Positions 48,362 to 62,010 of a stretch of 64,000 bases of DNA are shown piece after piece (within the stretch, counting starts at the first letter, position 1; the number at the start of each line of letters is the position of its first letter). The DNA is from Callaeas wilsoni (Eukaryota > Chordata > Aves > Passeriformes > Callaeidae). The notes under the pieces were generated by a model that did not search any database, had not been told where the DNA came from, and was given only the letters and a program-made list of their open reading frames with translations. The translations under genes and the position numbers were made by a program. The stretch spans positions 148,954-212,953 of the forward strand of contig VWPU01000830.1 of the NCBI GenBank assembly GCA_013398955.1. Direction: 5' to 3'.

Positions 48362-51300
48362 TTAGCTCTGGTTTGGGGGAGAAACATGGTAAAAAGCTGA
48401 GCTGGCAGGAACAGTTTTATCTTGTCCCTTGGCTGAGCGTGCAATCACACACCGCTCCAGGTCCCGCACTGTGAAGTAACTACTACTTTATAGCAAACTC
48501 TTCCTTTCACATTAAAGAGCAAATCTGTTGCTGAGACAGTTTTTTCCCACCACCCCACTTGACCTTTCTCTAAAATTTTATGTAAAAATAGCAAACATAA
48601 AGCTCCTTGAGAAGTGGCACGCTGTACTCTTAAGCCATACTAAAACTGCTCTTCCTAAATCCTCCTTCCCGCTGCCTCCAGCTCCCCTTCTGCCTGTCCT
48701 GCTCTCAGCACAGCTAAACACAGCCACCCACATGCTGCACAGCAGGACTCCTGACACCAGCAAGGCCATGGAGGGCTATTTTCACCCTAATTTTGCTTCC
48801 TCTGCCTCTGACATTGCTGTTATTTAATCACTACTTCCACCAACATGCAGGTTCCCCTCCCACACACCCTTCCTCAGCACCTCCTCCCCTCATCTCTGCT
48901 CTCCCTGGATATCAGCTCGTTCCCTCCCCACATTCTACCATTTTCTCCAACTCCTGCTGTCCAGCTCAGTTCCTTCATCTTTCTATTTTCCCATTGAAAT
49001 TGGTGATGGGAGAGGGAAAACACATGGCAAACTCAGCAGTATCCGTAAGCCAGGAGTGATGTGCACTGAATGCTCCTTCACAGGACGCAATTTTAGGTCT
49101 CCAAGTGCTCTGTTATCATTTGGGATGGTTTAATGACAGGTTACTGCAGCCTTACAGAAGGGAAAAGAGCCCAGGGCCTTACCTAACACATGCAGTTTCT
49201 ACTTACAGGTAAATCCTGATTTAGCTTTCCCAGCCTTTGTCAAAATCTATCCCAGCCAGGTCCTGACTTAGCTTTTCATGACAGGGGACACATTTCCTCG
49301 AATTCAGACTGGAGTGTTGATACTTATCAGCAAAGTTAAAGACATCTGACCTTTTGGAGCAAAGATCATAAGTCAAAATACTTGCTGGCTTGAGTCACCA
49401 AAGCCGGCAGAAAGCTCCTCTCGCACAAAGCAGGATGAGTTTTGTGTGCTCTAACACGCTGTTTGTTGATTTTTCGAGTATTATCGTTGGCCAACAGGCA
49501 AGAAATTCCTTCCAACTTAATCACAACAGTTACAGCAGATTATTTGGTTAGGTAAGAAACTCTGAGGCTTTCTGCAGACAGCGTCCTCCACATGAACCCC
49601 CCGAAACTGCAATCCTGTGTATTCCCATAGTCAGTTCCAGCGCAATGTAACCTCTACTAAAATAAACCATTCTGATTATAGGCTAAGCTTCACTTCTTAA
49701 ATAATTTCACTAGCTAATGCACTTTAAAAACTCCCATAAACAGTGTTTGTGCCCCCCTTAACAACTGCAGAGCAGTGACAAGGTGCAGATTTGTCTCCAA
49801 TTTCTTTATCTAATTGTAAAAGCATTTTGGCTTAAAAATAACTCCAAAAAGGCACATTAAATTTTGTTCAGTGATCCCTGCCCGTCCCACACATTAAATA
49901 CCTTGCAAAGTTGTCAACTGTTACTGAAAAAGGAAACCTTTATAATCTCTGTTCTTTGACAAATTAATAGAATTTTGAGTGCTTTCATTTTCACGTATCT
50001 AACCTCAGAGGCTTAAAATGGGCCCAACTTTCATGCACGACACTTCCAAAAGCGGGACAAGAGCAAAAAGGCATCCAAACCCTGCTCACAGTTTTTGGAA
50101 GCTGTGCCGTCAGTTACACCACCCTTTCACACCAGTTAATAAACAGATTTTATTTTTCGCAGTGCACTCATTATAATTTGGCAGGGTTTCAAGCTAAATC
50201 CTCTGTAGTTTACTCATCCAAAACATCAAGAGCAAAGCAAAAAGCCCATTTATTCATCCCATGTTTGTTTCTGGGCAAGCTCACCAATGACTTTGACAGA
50301 GTCCCTCAAAAAATGCACTTGCTAGATGCGAGCCTGTGAATTGGTGCTCTGCCACCCAGCCGTCAGAAACTCCCAAAAAACCATTTTCTTGTCTTGGATT
50401 ACTTTTTAGAAGCCAGGTACAAGCTGAGGCCTAAGCGCTGCGCTGCTAAGCTGTACAAATTAGGTGAAATACGTTGTGTGATTTTTTGTTCTCTGGGCCG
50501 TGCCACCTCCTTAAATGCTTTTTATTCCGTTTTCTACAAGTTCGTCTTGTTTTCTTTTCTTTTAAACTCTGAGTCAATATTTTATTGATATATTCCTGCT
50601 GACTGGAGGGATTTGCCTGCTGTTTATCACTGAATTTAAGAGAGTGCCAAAATAAACAGTCCTAAGTGAAATAATAAGCACCGTTTTCCTTCTCCAGGAT
50701 TGCAAAAGTGCCCTCTAATGGCCCATCTTTACCTCTCACTCTTTCCCCAAACTGTCTCTCAACTGAGCCTTAAACCCAGAGGGAAAAGTCCTGCTGGCTG
50801 ACGGACCTTGGGAGTCAGGCTGAGCACGGAGCATCCGGGGGGTCCCATCTCCTCTCAGGCCAGGTTGCTCCCAGGGGACAAGGCCACCCAGTTTTGCCTG
50901 CCAGGCACCAGTTCAGTTCAGGGACACTGAACCCGGGCAGGCTGAGCGATGCCAGGGTGGATGGCCAGGGTTTCCTTGGATTTGAACCTGGAATGCGGCA
51001 GTGCCGTCCCCAGGTGAGCAGCTCCCGGGCTACACAAACACTCCGGGAGCAAGAGCCACACCTCAGGAGAGGTTTGCTTAATGAACCCGGCTGTATTTAC
51101 TTAAAAAGATCAACAGATGAAAAATACATGCTGTACATTGGAGAGGGAGATACATGATTTTAAAAAAAAACTTCAAAATTCACCACCGTGCCAGAGGCTT
51201 GGGGCTTTTTCCTTCTTTCACGAAGTATAAATAACCATTTTTATAAATGGCATTTTATAAACTTGAGTTATAAGCACATACATGAAAATAATTGTTAAGT

Positions 51301-53019
51301 CAGGTCATGGGTTTTATGACAATTACAATTAATTCCTATCTTTTTAAATGATCTCCTTACCCAAGCTTTCCAAAATCCCACCTACAAAAGCCCTGCACAG
51401 CCCTCTGTCCTGCCTTTAAGACCTCCAGGTAACAAACTCCATCTGCAAATCTCCAGGTAAACTGCAATTAGGACCAGAAATTGAGAGGATAATGGGATTT
51501 GCAGCTGGCTTAGGTCCTGAGTTGAGAGTCAAATTAGCTGGAGCTGTGGCAGCACCTCGTGGGCTTTTCCCACAGGCTGTGGGATCAGCAGGCTGGGCAC
51601 ATCCTCAACCCAAGCCAGAAACAGGTGGCCTTGGGGACAAATGAAATCACCCCATTTTTGATTTCCCTGCTCAAGCCTACGGTATTTTCTGACTGACCTT
51701 TTTTTCCAGCACTAAAACGCGGCTCTGTGGGCTATACTCCATAAGGGGTCAGAGGCTCCCTGCCTACATCCCACCACAGAAATCCCACCCAGCAAGCCAA
51801 GAATCCATTTTGTTTGGCTGTTTGGGATCCAAGGAGTTGTATACTCCTGTTGGGGCTTCACTGTGCATTTATTTCACACAGACACTCACAGGAAGGCTCA
51901 ATCTCACCAAACACACCTACGCTCTGGGAAAAGGGAGAAAAGTATTGGATTCACCACATGCCACACTGGTACCTGTTCACAGTCCTGTTCCGTGATCTAT
52001 GGAAATAATTTGCTTTTGTACTCAACTGTCTGTAGGTCAAACAGACCTGTGAAGGATTTACAATAACAAAACAAAAAAGATCTGGGTTTACCTGGAGCAA
52101 ATGCGTCTGGAATAACCAAACCCTCACGTTAATTACAGAGAGTGGGAAGAGCACGACTGTAATTTAGTGAGGATAATTTCAAGGCACTGCCTGACACAGC
52201 GCTCTTCTGTTGCATTTCTTCTCTTTTTATTGTACGGATGGTTAACTTATTTTCCTCCTTACATCCTATTTTTAAACTCTGGTGTGCTGGGGGTGGGGTT
52301 TTTTTCTGTTTACATTACCCATGCTGCATCTCATAGTAAGTCTGCAGATTTATTGACGTGATTTAAGTCCAGCTTTGGAAATAAAAGGGCACTGTGTGAC
52401 TTCTTTGACTTATTATAGGAATGCTGCAAGTAAAGAGGCCATGAGCTTTTCCATTATACACTCCATTTCCAGAGATATATGCCACAAATACATGCACCTC
52501 AGCACACACAGTTATCACCTGAGCAACAGAGGAGTTTAAAAGCACTTGTAAATTTGGGTTGCGATGCAATTAGTTATTTTTAATGTGCAAACACGGAAAA
52601 ACAACGCCTTTGCAATTTAAGCATTTACTGGGAGCTGCTCAGATTGTTTGTTTAGGGGGAGATCAGAGAGGAAAAGTGAAAGCCTGCTGTTTAATGCTGA
52701 CTATTCCCTAAAGGATGTGGAAAACGCTTGGTATGCTTTTCATTTGGGCTTTTTTGTGGATCCTTTATTTTTTAAAATACCGCTTCTGAAAACTTGTCCG
52801 GTCCTGCCTGGTGCCTGGGGAAAAGCATATGGGCCAGGCAGGGCTGTGGGACCTCTCCAGGAGCCTGGGACAAGGAAAGCAGCCCTGACAGGGATGCAGG
52901 GGTGTATCACTGTCTCCATGGATTTGAAAGACCAATTTTTTGTGTAGTGCCCCAGCCAGCTTGACATGGCAGCTCCCGTTGGCAGGACCAGCTGTAACTG
53001 GGAGGGCAGGAGCTCTCAG

Positions 53020-53350
53020 GGACCTGTAATCCATGGATTAAACCTCCCTAAGTACGCAGGGACACGATGGACTATAATGGTGCCTTTGAAGCATGGAGGG
53101 TCCACCGTGTCAATAATCTGTGGATTAACCGAGCACCTCTTGCAATTCCAATTCAACCCGCGATTTTCCTTTGCTGGGAGCATTGCTTTAGCAAAGCAAA
53201 TCCCTGTAGCATTACAGGGAAAAAAATACAACCACGTAGAAATAAGAAGGTATGAAGAAATAAGGGTACATTTCCACCAACTCTTAATGGACAACAGTGG
53301 CAGTGAACTGCAGTTTGAGGGAGAGGTTAACTCCGAAGCGCCATCATTAT
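53020..53350. promoter_or_regulatory. Palindrome-rich candidate regulatory element in NDNF intron 1
   Basis: It contains the perfect palindrome TAATCCATGGATTA (53027-53040), which is two inverted TAATCC cores of the OTX/PITX/GSC homeodomain type. A further GGATTA is at 53122-53127. Two adjacent perfect inverted repeats follow: TTGCTTT-AGC-AAAGCAA (53183-53199) and TCCCTGTA-GCAT-TACAGGGA (53201-53220). Enhancer function is inference only. Confidence 0.35.
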
Positions 53351-54790
53351 AAAATGCAGAGCTGTCTCAAATTAGACATGTTGAAAAGTAAACATACTCA
53401 GGGAGATATGGTATCAAAAAATCAAATTTTACATGGACTATTTTGTTATTAAACTGAGACTTATTTATTTTTCCACTTTTAGTGGAAACAGATTCAACCC
53501 TGATTACATCAAAATCGTCACCCTGGAGCTGGTGGCAGCTGGACGCTTCAAAAACCAGCTGAGCCAGGAGATGCCATTTGGGACGCTCGAGGAAATGCCT
53601 CATAGTTTTCCTTTTTTCAATCAGAGACCACATACCAGCTCTTCTGTCTTTCACAGCCACCTCTGCCCACGAGACTCAGCGCCGAGCGTCAAACCCAAAC
53701 AAACAGCGAGTCCCCGGCGGCCCCTGTTACAATGCTCGGTTGTTCAGTGCCTCTCCTTTCGAGGGGGGGGCAGCGGCACGGGAAGAAGGGATGTGCTGGG
53801 CCACGGGGTGGCAGCCAGCTGGCAGCCCTCCCCCCAGGGCAGATGTTACCTCCCCTGGCCGCTCCAGCTGGCCTGGATCCCTGCTGCTGTCCCTGCTCAT
53901 CCTCCCAAGCCCGTACAAAACCTCCAGGTGGCTGGATGTCACTCCTGGAGAGGGCAGGCATCATGGGATAGGTGACTGGTACCAGCTCTTCCAGAGGAAA
54001 ATATGTCAGACTCAGAGAGTCTGACCCAGCTCGGAGTAGAGGAATTTTTTCCATAGACTCAGCAGGGGTTGAGCCCCAGTGCAGAGAAATCTCAGTTTGC
54101 ACAACTCCAGGCCATTTAAGATAACCAGCCCTGAATGCCACACAGCTCTACCACAAATCTTTCAGCGCAAGCACTGGAGGTGTTTTATAATGGAAAGTAA
54201 TTATTATCCCCTTGTTACAAGCCATAAAAGTAGGGCAGAGACTTTCCTTGTTCAAGGAAATCCCAATATAATCCTTTCCTTTAATCATAAAACAATAGCT
54301 ACTTTCCTTGGCCAAGTCATTCCGCCTTCAGCACAGCTCTCTGGGTGTAGGTTGCTCTCTCTCCGTAATGAATTTCAGCAAGGGGATTAGCGGGGAGGAA
54401 CACATGAACAATTACAAATTACAACCAACACCAGCGTGTTGGTATTTGCTACAGAGTTCCCCACTGTTCCTCTGGAATACTTCAGGATGACATTATGAGC
54501 GAGCGCCCTCGCCAAAATCCTCAAGGGACGGGGATGAAACGTCAGGGCGTGATAGAGAGCAGGAACAGAACCGGGATCCGCATCCTGCTGCCGCATCCTC
54601 AAACTGCCGGGGCAGGAAGACTTTTGGAAAAGCGCTAAAACACAAACCCAAAGTCATTAACTGCATTAACTACCGAAGGAGTTAAAGCTGCTTGAGCCAT
54701 TCCTAGGGAATACCGCTGGCATGGCAGCTGCTCCTGGCCAACAGGAGCAGCTAAAGAGTTTGCTAAAGGGGAGAACACGGGCTGGCACAG

Positions 54791-54832
54791 GGCAGGGAGC
54801 TGCGGGAGAGGCAGTGACAGGCAGGGAGCTGC
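54791..54832 (+). repeat. Direct repeat of GGCAGGGAGCTGC
   Basis: Two exact 13-base copies at 54791-54803 and 54820-54832. A short local duplication of unknown origin. Confidence 0.7.
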
Positions 54833-55445
54833 AGGTCACCACAGTGACTCGCAGAGCAGGAGCAGGAGAAGCCAAGCTCCGACAGCTCCAGCAACAAGCG
54901 GAGCGCTCACGTTTTGTGGAAAGCTGTGCCATGAGCACACTGGAATTCCTTACGCGCTTTTCCCCTTCTACTTTTTAGCTGGTGATTAATAAAGGGAATT
55001 TTGCTTGGAAACCCTGTCAAGTGCACAGGGGCCAATTCCCACAGCTTCTGTCAGACACACAGTTTCCTTGGGCATCAGGAACACCACCACACACGAACAC
55101 AGGATTACAAATCACAGCCACCCCATGGGCACTGGTATTCCCACTCCCTACCCACACAGTTTTCCCACAACAGCAACTCAGGGATTCTCCTTTGCCATGT
55201 CACCATACCGCCCTTATTACCGCTGAGGGTTTCTCACCTGCCATAGCACAGAGAGTAACAGCAGCAGCTTTCCAGAAAGCTGGAACAGCAGAGCAAGACA
55301 GCAGCAGTAACAACCCATGGTGCTTAACCCCAATCCCTGGGGAAGTGAGTGCATCCCTGTGCTGCCACCAGAATGGTGTCCTGCAGAGGTGCTGACTCCA
55401 AAGGAACGATGACTTTTTCCACTGAATTGAGCATTTGGCCCATTT

Positions 55446-55735
55446 CAGAATTGTTTAGATTGGAAAAGCCCTCTAAGACCATTAAGTGCAGTCACTAACC
55501 TGGCACTGCCAAGGCCACCTGTAACCCAAGTGCCACAACTACTTATCTTTTGAATACCTCCACAAATGGTGACTCCACCACTGCCCTGGGAAGCCTGTTC
55601 CAATGCTTGACAACCCTTTCCATGAAGAAGTTTTTTCCAGTGGCCAATCTAAATTTCCTCTGGCACAACTTGAGGCCATTTCCACTTCTGTTTGGGAAAA
55701 GAGACCAATACATATTACTTACGACCACAGTAATA
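55446..55735 (-). mobile_element. CR1 LINE fragment with remnant of the reverse-transcriptase ORF end
   Basis: On the minus strand, 55543-55728 still reads [12 protein letters not shown], then [18 protein letters not shown], then VEVFKR. These are hallmark motifs of the C-terminus of CR1 ORF2. The rest, toward 55446, matches the CR1 3' region, for example the complement of ATGCTTGACAACCCTTTC. The copy is 5'-truncated, diverged and inactive. Confidence 0.92.
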
Positions 55736-57889
55736 TACGTTATATTGATAGGTGATCCCTCAAAATTTCCAGTCTCTCAAGATTTCCCATCCCTGAATTA
55801 TCATCAGAATCCAAATATTTCTGATTGCACTTACTATCCAAATCTGGATTCAGTTTTAGTATTTTCTGCCTTCAGCTTTAAAAGTGTGCAAAGGAAACCT
55901 TAGGCTCTACAAGTCGTTAATGAACCTTTAAGGTGCTCTCTCATAATGATTTGTTGCATATCAGAGTAATCCACAGATGCTGCATCTCATTTTCCCTAGC
56001 TGGAAAAGGGCTGCTGAAAATATGTAAACATTTGTCAAGTGTTTGAAAATGGAAAGTATCAAATGTAGTGCTGAAGCTGTTGATATTTACATATTTCTAC
56101 CAGCACACTCAGCATTAGAGCCACAGCTACAGCAGCAAAGACTCTCCGAGATCCAGCATGGATATTGTCTCCCACACTGATCCCCACCATCCCCAGGAAG
56201 CAGCACACACCATATCTGAGCTCTGGTCCCTCAGGGGCTGCAGTGGCTGAGAGCACAGGATGGCTTATCCTGGATGAACCACATCCCACGGAGCACAGTC
56301 AGCCTCAGCACTGCTCCTGGGGGTCACTCAGCAAATTCCCTCTTTTCCATGCTACTTCTATACACTACATGGGTATGTATGAGAAGGAGCAGGAATGCTC
56401 ACACTGCCTAATTTTTCTATTTACGTCTCCAGCATCCTGCTTTAAAAAAAGACACAGATTCCCACAGAGAAATTAGTGAAATTAGCTCAATAAATAAGTG
56501 AAAGTTGTTAGTGATGGGCATGAGCTGCTCCAAATGTCTCAACATAGCTACCTGCTGTCCCCACCACGGTGCCCGACAATTCCCACTGCTTCAAGAAAAA
56601 ATCCAAACTTCCCCCAGCTGCTCACCCAGCATCACTCAACCCCTCCAGTGCTAAGGAGCCACGTGACAGAGCAAAGATTTGACTCCCAAGGGCTAAATGA
56701 TGGGGAGACAGTGAGGCAGAGCCATGGAGATTGCCTTGGTCAGAGCTGACACACACACACCCATCTGGAGAGCTGTAAGACACCAGAGTCCAACCACAGC
56801 TCACCAGGCACCAGCTCATCACACCAAAGCAGGACAGGAGCATGTTTGGGAGCTTTCAGTCTTCCTTCTAGCACTTTTTTTGTTTTCTAAGCAGTGGACT
56901 TCTGCATGATCAAGACGGAAAGTCTTTCCCAAGTGGAAAGAGATGGGTGCTCCAAAGACGTGGCACCAGAGGTTCAAACCTGCCAGGGTCACCTGCAGAA
57001 CTGTGGCAAGGGATTTGAAAAATCAGATTGTTGCAAGGGTTGGTTTCAGCTCCACTTTACTGCTGGGCCAGTGTTTATTTGTCCAGGCTGGCAGGCGAAA
57101 GGTTAGCCCTTTATCTGCTGGCTGCCAACAAAAGCGGAGGGAACACATGCGGGCGGGGAGGCCAGGCTGTCATGGGTGAGCGAACATCCAAACAGCCCCC
57201 AAACCTCCGCGCCTTCTTATGGCAACCATACATCCTGGCCTGACAGAAGGGGAAAGAAGGGAGAAGAAGGGAGGAGTTTCTGCCTTCAGAGATGACTGAA
57301 ATCCAAGCCGAGGACATTTCTTTTCCCAAAGGAGGAAGATGTGGTGAAAGCTCTGGTGTGGGATCAGGCGCTGCCTTCTGGGGGCGTCCCTTCCCCAGCG
57401 ACTGGAAACGGCTACGACATCCTTGGATGAAAGTTACTGCTAAAGGACAAAGCATCATTTCAGCATCACTGTTGATCATTGTTAAACCCAAAGAGCTGCA
57501 AATTCATAAAACAGTATCCGCTCCTTGGTGCTTTTTCCCCTCAGAGCACTTCAGCAGAGGGAGCTGTGTGAGGGGCTCTGCCCACGGGGTCTATGCCCCT
57601 GGGTCCCACTTTGCTCCCACAGACATTTCACCGAGGGCCACGAGCTGGGGGCTGCTCAGTCCCTGGGTCAGCAGACCCACAATGAGCCCACGGTGCCCAG
57701 GGGGGATGGTCACGCACCCTGTGAGCAACAGGCTGAGCCAGAGCGTGTTTGGGGCTACTGGAAATACACTTTGCTGAGGTATATGAATTTTGCATTTTCT
57801 AGTTTAAGCCCTAATTGCCTGGATTTTCTCATAAACACCTTGCAACTGCTTTTTCTTAGATGAGTGGGAATTAGAATGTGCTCCATAAA

Positions 57890-58350
57890 TTAACATAGCA
57901 CATTTCTTTCCCTGAGCCTGCCAGCCTGCTATCACATACTTGCAAGAGATGTCTTAGACTCTTGCTTTAAAATATCTGCTTAATTCAAACATTAAATTTA
58001 GACTTGTTTGCATGATGCAAGAATGTCTTAAAACCTACTTATTTTCCTTCTTATTATTTTTTTCCCAACCATTGTACTATAACAGGATTATAAAAGTTTT
58101 AATCGACTGATATTAAATCTTCCCTGCAAATTGTAACTTTAATACCCCCTAGGACTATTAGACTTTAATTCATTATTTCTCATTACTGAAAAATCAGCTT
58201 GAGAGAGCCCCTAGGGTCTTCCTCAAGTAAGGAGAAGATCCTATTAGTGGTACAAATCATACTCAAGTAAGTAATTTTTACCCAGGAGAGAAAACTCCCA
58301 GGGAATTAAACACAGATTTAGTAGCCAAAGGGAGGGAAGGAACGGGGACT
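57890..58350. promoter_or_regulatory. AT-rich block dense in homeodomain-type cores
   Basis: Many TAAT/ATTA cores lie close together, for example TTTAATTCATTATTTCTCAT and TTTTAATCGACTGATATTAA, in a complex, non-repetitive sequence. Such blocks are often conserved enhancers, but conservation was not tested. I see no coding content. Confidence 0.25.
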
Positions 58351-58559
58351 AGAAACTGTTAACGCTGCTCACTGATGTTTTCCTTCGCATCCAGAGACCA
58401 GCTGGCAGCTCTGAGACACTTGGCTTTCCCACACCATCATCATCCCGATCTGTAAACTGCTTAATTTCCATCAGGTTTCTGGATTTCGGAATGCTGAGAC
58501 ACGTTTAGACTGTTTGACTATAAACAAATTACCAGCAAATCTGCTGCACCTAAACAAAG

Positions 58560-58582
58560 TAGAGAGAGAAAGAGAGAAAGGG
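58560..58582 (+). repeat. GA-rich simple repeat
   Basis: Runs of AGAGAG and GAAAGAGAGAAAGGGAG. A short purine-rich tract in NDNF intron 1. Confidence 0.7.
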
Positions 58583-61299
58583 AGCACTCGCTTCTTCACG
58601 ATATTCAGGCTGCTTTGTACAAACAGCTTCCCTGTTTAATCATCGCTGCAAATGTGTGTGAGGAACCCGCGATCCCGCCGCGTCTCCCGCCTGCCTCGCC
58701 TGGTCTGGCGCTGCTCTGTTTTGGTACTGAGCAAGTTAAAGGCGAGAAAGATGAAAAGCATCATTTTTCTCACCCCCTAACAAGGTTTCAACAAAGTTAT
58801 GTTTTCTTAAATAATACAGGGGGGGAAAAAAGTAGACTCAATTAGGCAAACAATGCTTTTCCCCTGTAAATCACAGGGGAAGTGTCGGCCTCGGTGCTGT
58901 GTCACCTTGGGAGCGTGCGAGGGTCACACTGGAGGGGCACTCATATCCGGACCCGTGGAGCAGGGAATGAGGTAGGAGAGATAAATTATTGCCTTTTGCT
59001 TTTCAGTTTTCCAGGTGCTCGCAGCAAGTACCCACTGCTTCCTATCTCAGCTGTCACACAAGCAACAAACATCTCTCTAACCCCTGAATTTAATTACCCT
59101 GAAGCCAGAGCAGTCCCAGTTCAGGCCAAACCTGAACAACCCTGAGAAATCTGTGAGAAATGCTGAAAATACCTGCCTGGGTGGAAGGCCAGAGCCCACT
59201 GAGAGATGCTCTGTGCAGGATCTGCTGCACCCCTCTGGTAACTCGGGCATGTTTGTGTTTAGCGAAGCCGTCGTGGAGTGGGGCTGGCTTCTCAGGCTGC
59301 TCATGTTGCTGGTTACTCCAATGTCATTTAAAACTCATCCTGTAAAGTGCCGCCCATCAGGTTTTTGGTGAATTTTGGGCTATCAACTACCTCACACATG
59401 AGGTGACATGACACACTGCCTGTTTCTGACGTGTCCCACATGACTGACGTTCTCCCTGAGGAGCAATCAAAGCCATCCACGCAGTCATGAGATCTTCAGC
59501 TGGTTCCTGTTACAGCTCTGCGTTAACGTTTATCCTTCTCCTGTTCAGTGGGTGTCCTTGCATACAGCAAGTGAGAAAATTTATTCTGAAAGAACAAACT
59601 TCTTTCTAATATTTACCCTCCTTCTCTCCCCTCAGTGTATTTCCAGCTTCAAGCACATTCTCCTGGAGTCATGATTTATTACCCTGACCTATTTCCCAAT
59701 CTAAGGGCAAATACTTCCTCTCCTATTGACATCCTGTGAAAGTTTTCAAACGTAACAGCCTCAGCCTTCAAAGCTCTTTCCATCCATCCATGAGTTTGAG
59801 TCATCTTCTCAGGCAGAAACTATCCCTGTTTGATCTAATAAGGATTTTTGCCACAGAAGTACATCTCAGTCACGACGTAACACAGAACAGTTTCTGCACT
59901 CTGCCTTTTCCCCAAAGCGATGCTCGCTCGCTCACTCACTGTTCCACTCATGAGATAGCAGAGCTCAAGCAGTACTTTAGTCCCTTCTCACTGGTCTTAC
60001 CATAAAGAGGCATATTCTCCTTCCTTGGATGTAATTCTGATTTCTTCTGGTTTATGCCTGCCCATACAGTCACCGACACCAAAATACAGAGCTCACCAGC
60101 ATTCAGTATCACACCAGGTGCTCCATGATCAACGTAAACATCAGTCTCATGGCCTGTCTATACACTCTCACACTGAACTTACATTCCAAACAGGTATTCC
60201 ATGATATATAACTAGCTGGGGTTATCCTCCCTCATGCTGGGACATTCCCACCAGTACGTGCACCCTTCTGTAAGGGCTTGCAAACTTGCTTTCTTGTACG
60301 AAAGAGGCAGCCCTTCCCTCCTTCAGCCAGCCTGCTCTTCTCCTCTGCATTTTATAATCCAACAGAAAAAGAAAGCAAAACCTCCCCGGTTACTTTAACT
60401 CTCACGAGTGGCTGAGCTGGTAGCCCGGAGCAGCTCTGTCGCTTTCCAGGTTACCACCGTCAGAAATGTGCAGCTTTCATTAACGCTGCCCCTAATGCAG
60501 AAAACGTGCGCGTTCGGTGGGGGCGAATGGAAACCTGCCCGCCCTCCCCAGTGTGGCCATCGCTACAAATTAGCAAAGCTGCCTCCCGCGAAAGCCAGCC
60601 AGGCACTGAGAAGATAAATATCCACTTAGCACAGCAAAATAAAACCAGCCCCAGAAAGATGCGAGACCCTGAAGGGGGGACTGAAATAGCCCCTTGCAAA
60701 TAGTGAAGTAATGGGCTTACAGTTTTATTATTCGTATAAAGTTTAGTGACTTCAAAATGAACACGAAGCCAAGCAAGACTTGTTATCCCACTAAAATCTG
60801 TGCTGTAACTGAAGCCAGTGCCCAGATGTTCCGTGGTAAAATCCACCGCCTCGCTGCATAAAAGCACCACATACCCTGACGTACAGTCCTGGCTTGCCTT
60901 TATCCAAACCTACTTAGATTCTGGATTGTTTTTCTAGCAATCCTTTAAACTGCCATGGGAAGCATAAAAGGTGGTCTCCTACAAAACCATTTGGTACCAG
61001 CTTGAAATGTAACCATTCGCAGAAATAAATCAGGATTTCTTTTTAATAAACTGTTTATCGCCAGCCTCTTGGGACATAAATCGTAGAAGAAAAAGCACGG
61101 TCTGAGTTTAATAAACATCTCATCTTTTTATATATATTAAGGCAGAAGACCCTGGCACACTTCGGAGTGAAACGTCCGGCAAACAGCCTCTATCCAGCCC
61201 TACTGAGGGCATGGGACCGAGCAGAAGGCCGCTGCATGGATGGAGCTTTCAGGATAGGGTTTATCCCTTTGTTTTTAGGGGACATCTAAGCTAGGCAAA

Positions 61300-61660
61300 C
61301 CTTCTAAGGAGGACAAAGAGGACTTGAAGACGCTGTTTCTGCCCCTGCACGCAGTTCTGGTGTGTGAGCCGGGTCGCTTTGGGGCAGCCTGGGCTCTCGG
61401 GGTACTGAAGGATGCTCAGGGCTCCAATGAGCGAGTCATGCTGCACGCAAGGCCATGGCACCGACCCTGCCCGCAGCGCTGCCTCCCCAGCCTGGCTCGC
61501 AGGAGGAGGAGAGGGGTGCTGGGAAAGCCCCGCAGATGGGCCGGAGCTGCGCGCCGGGAGCTCGAAACGACAGATGAACACCGGGTCTGTGGCGAAGGCA
61601 TTCGAGCCGAGCAGGGAAGGCAGCACAGGCGTGACGTGATTTTGAACAGCTTGCTTGACA
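61300..61660. other. GC-rich patch in NDNF intron 1
   Basis: GC and CpG content rise here relative to flanking sequence, producing open frames on both strands (61324-61890 plus, 61291-61668 minus). Neither resembles a known protein. It could be a secondary promoter or simply a GC-rich island. Confidence 0.35.
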
Positions 61661-62010
61661 GTTTGCACCAGATTGTATTTATAAACATTGGGGAAACCTC
61701 AGAGCTTTTCCTCCGCGCTTCCGAAGCGCTCACCCACAACAACACAGGCGCGCAAGGCGATCCTACACAGCTCTGCCTCACCTCGGTGACAAACTTCTCA
61801 CAATTAAATAGAGGGGCCCATAGTCATCTCTGTGGGATCAGCATCCCACATAGTGCTCAAATTCCCTCTCATCCAACCACCAAACCCTGACCTTCCCCAG
61901 GGCGGCTGGGGCGTGAGGTGACCCGCTGGCCAATGACGCCAGTGGCACGTCATGTGCATGCCACCGCCTTCCAGGTGTGGCTGGCACCAGGGAGCTGCTG
62001 GCAGAGCCTG

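Noticed and set aside
52966..53352. 128-codon open frame on the + strand
   Set aside because: No family resemblance, in an intron of NDNF and on the opposite strand. The underlying DNA looks like a palindrome-rich regulatory block.
61324..61890. 188-codon open frame on the + strand
   Set aside because: No recognisable domain, arginine-rich GC-driven composition, and a long frame on the opposite strand in the same place.
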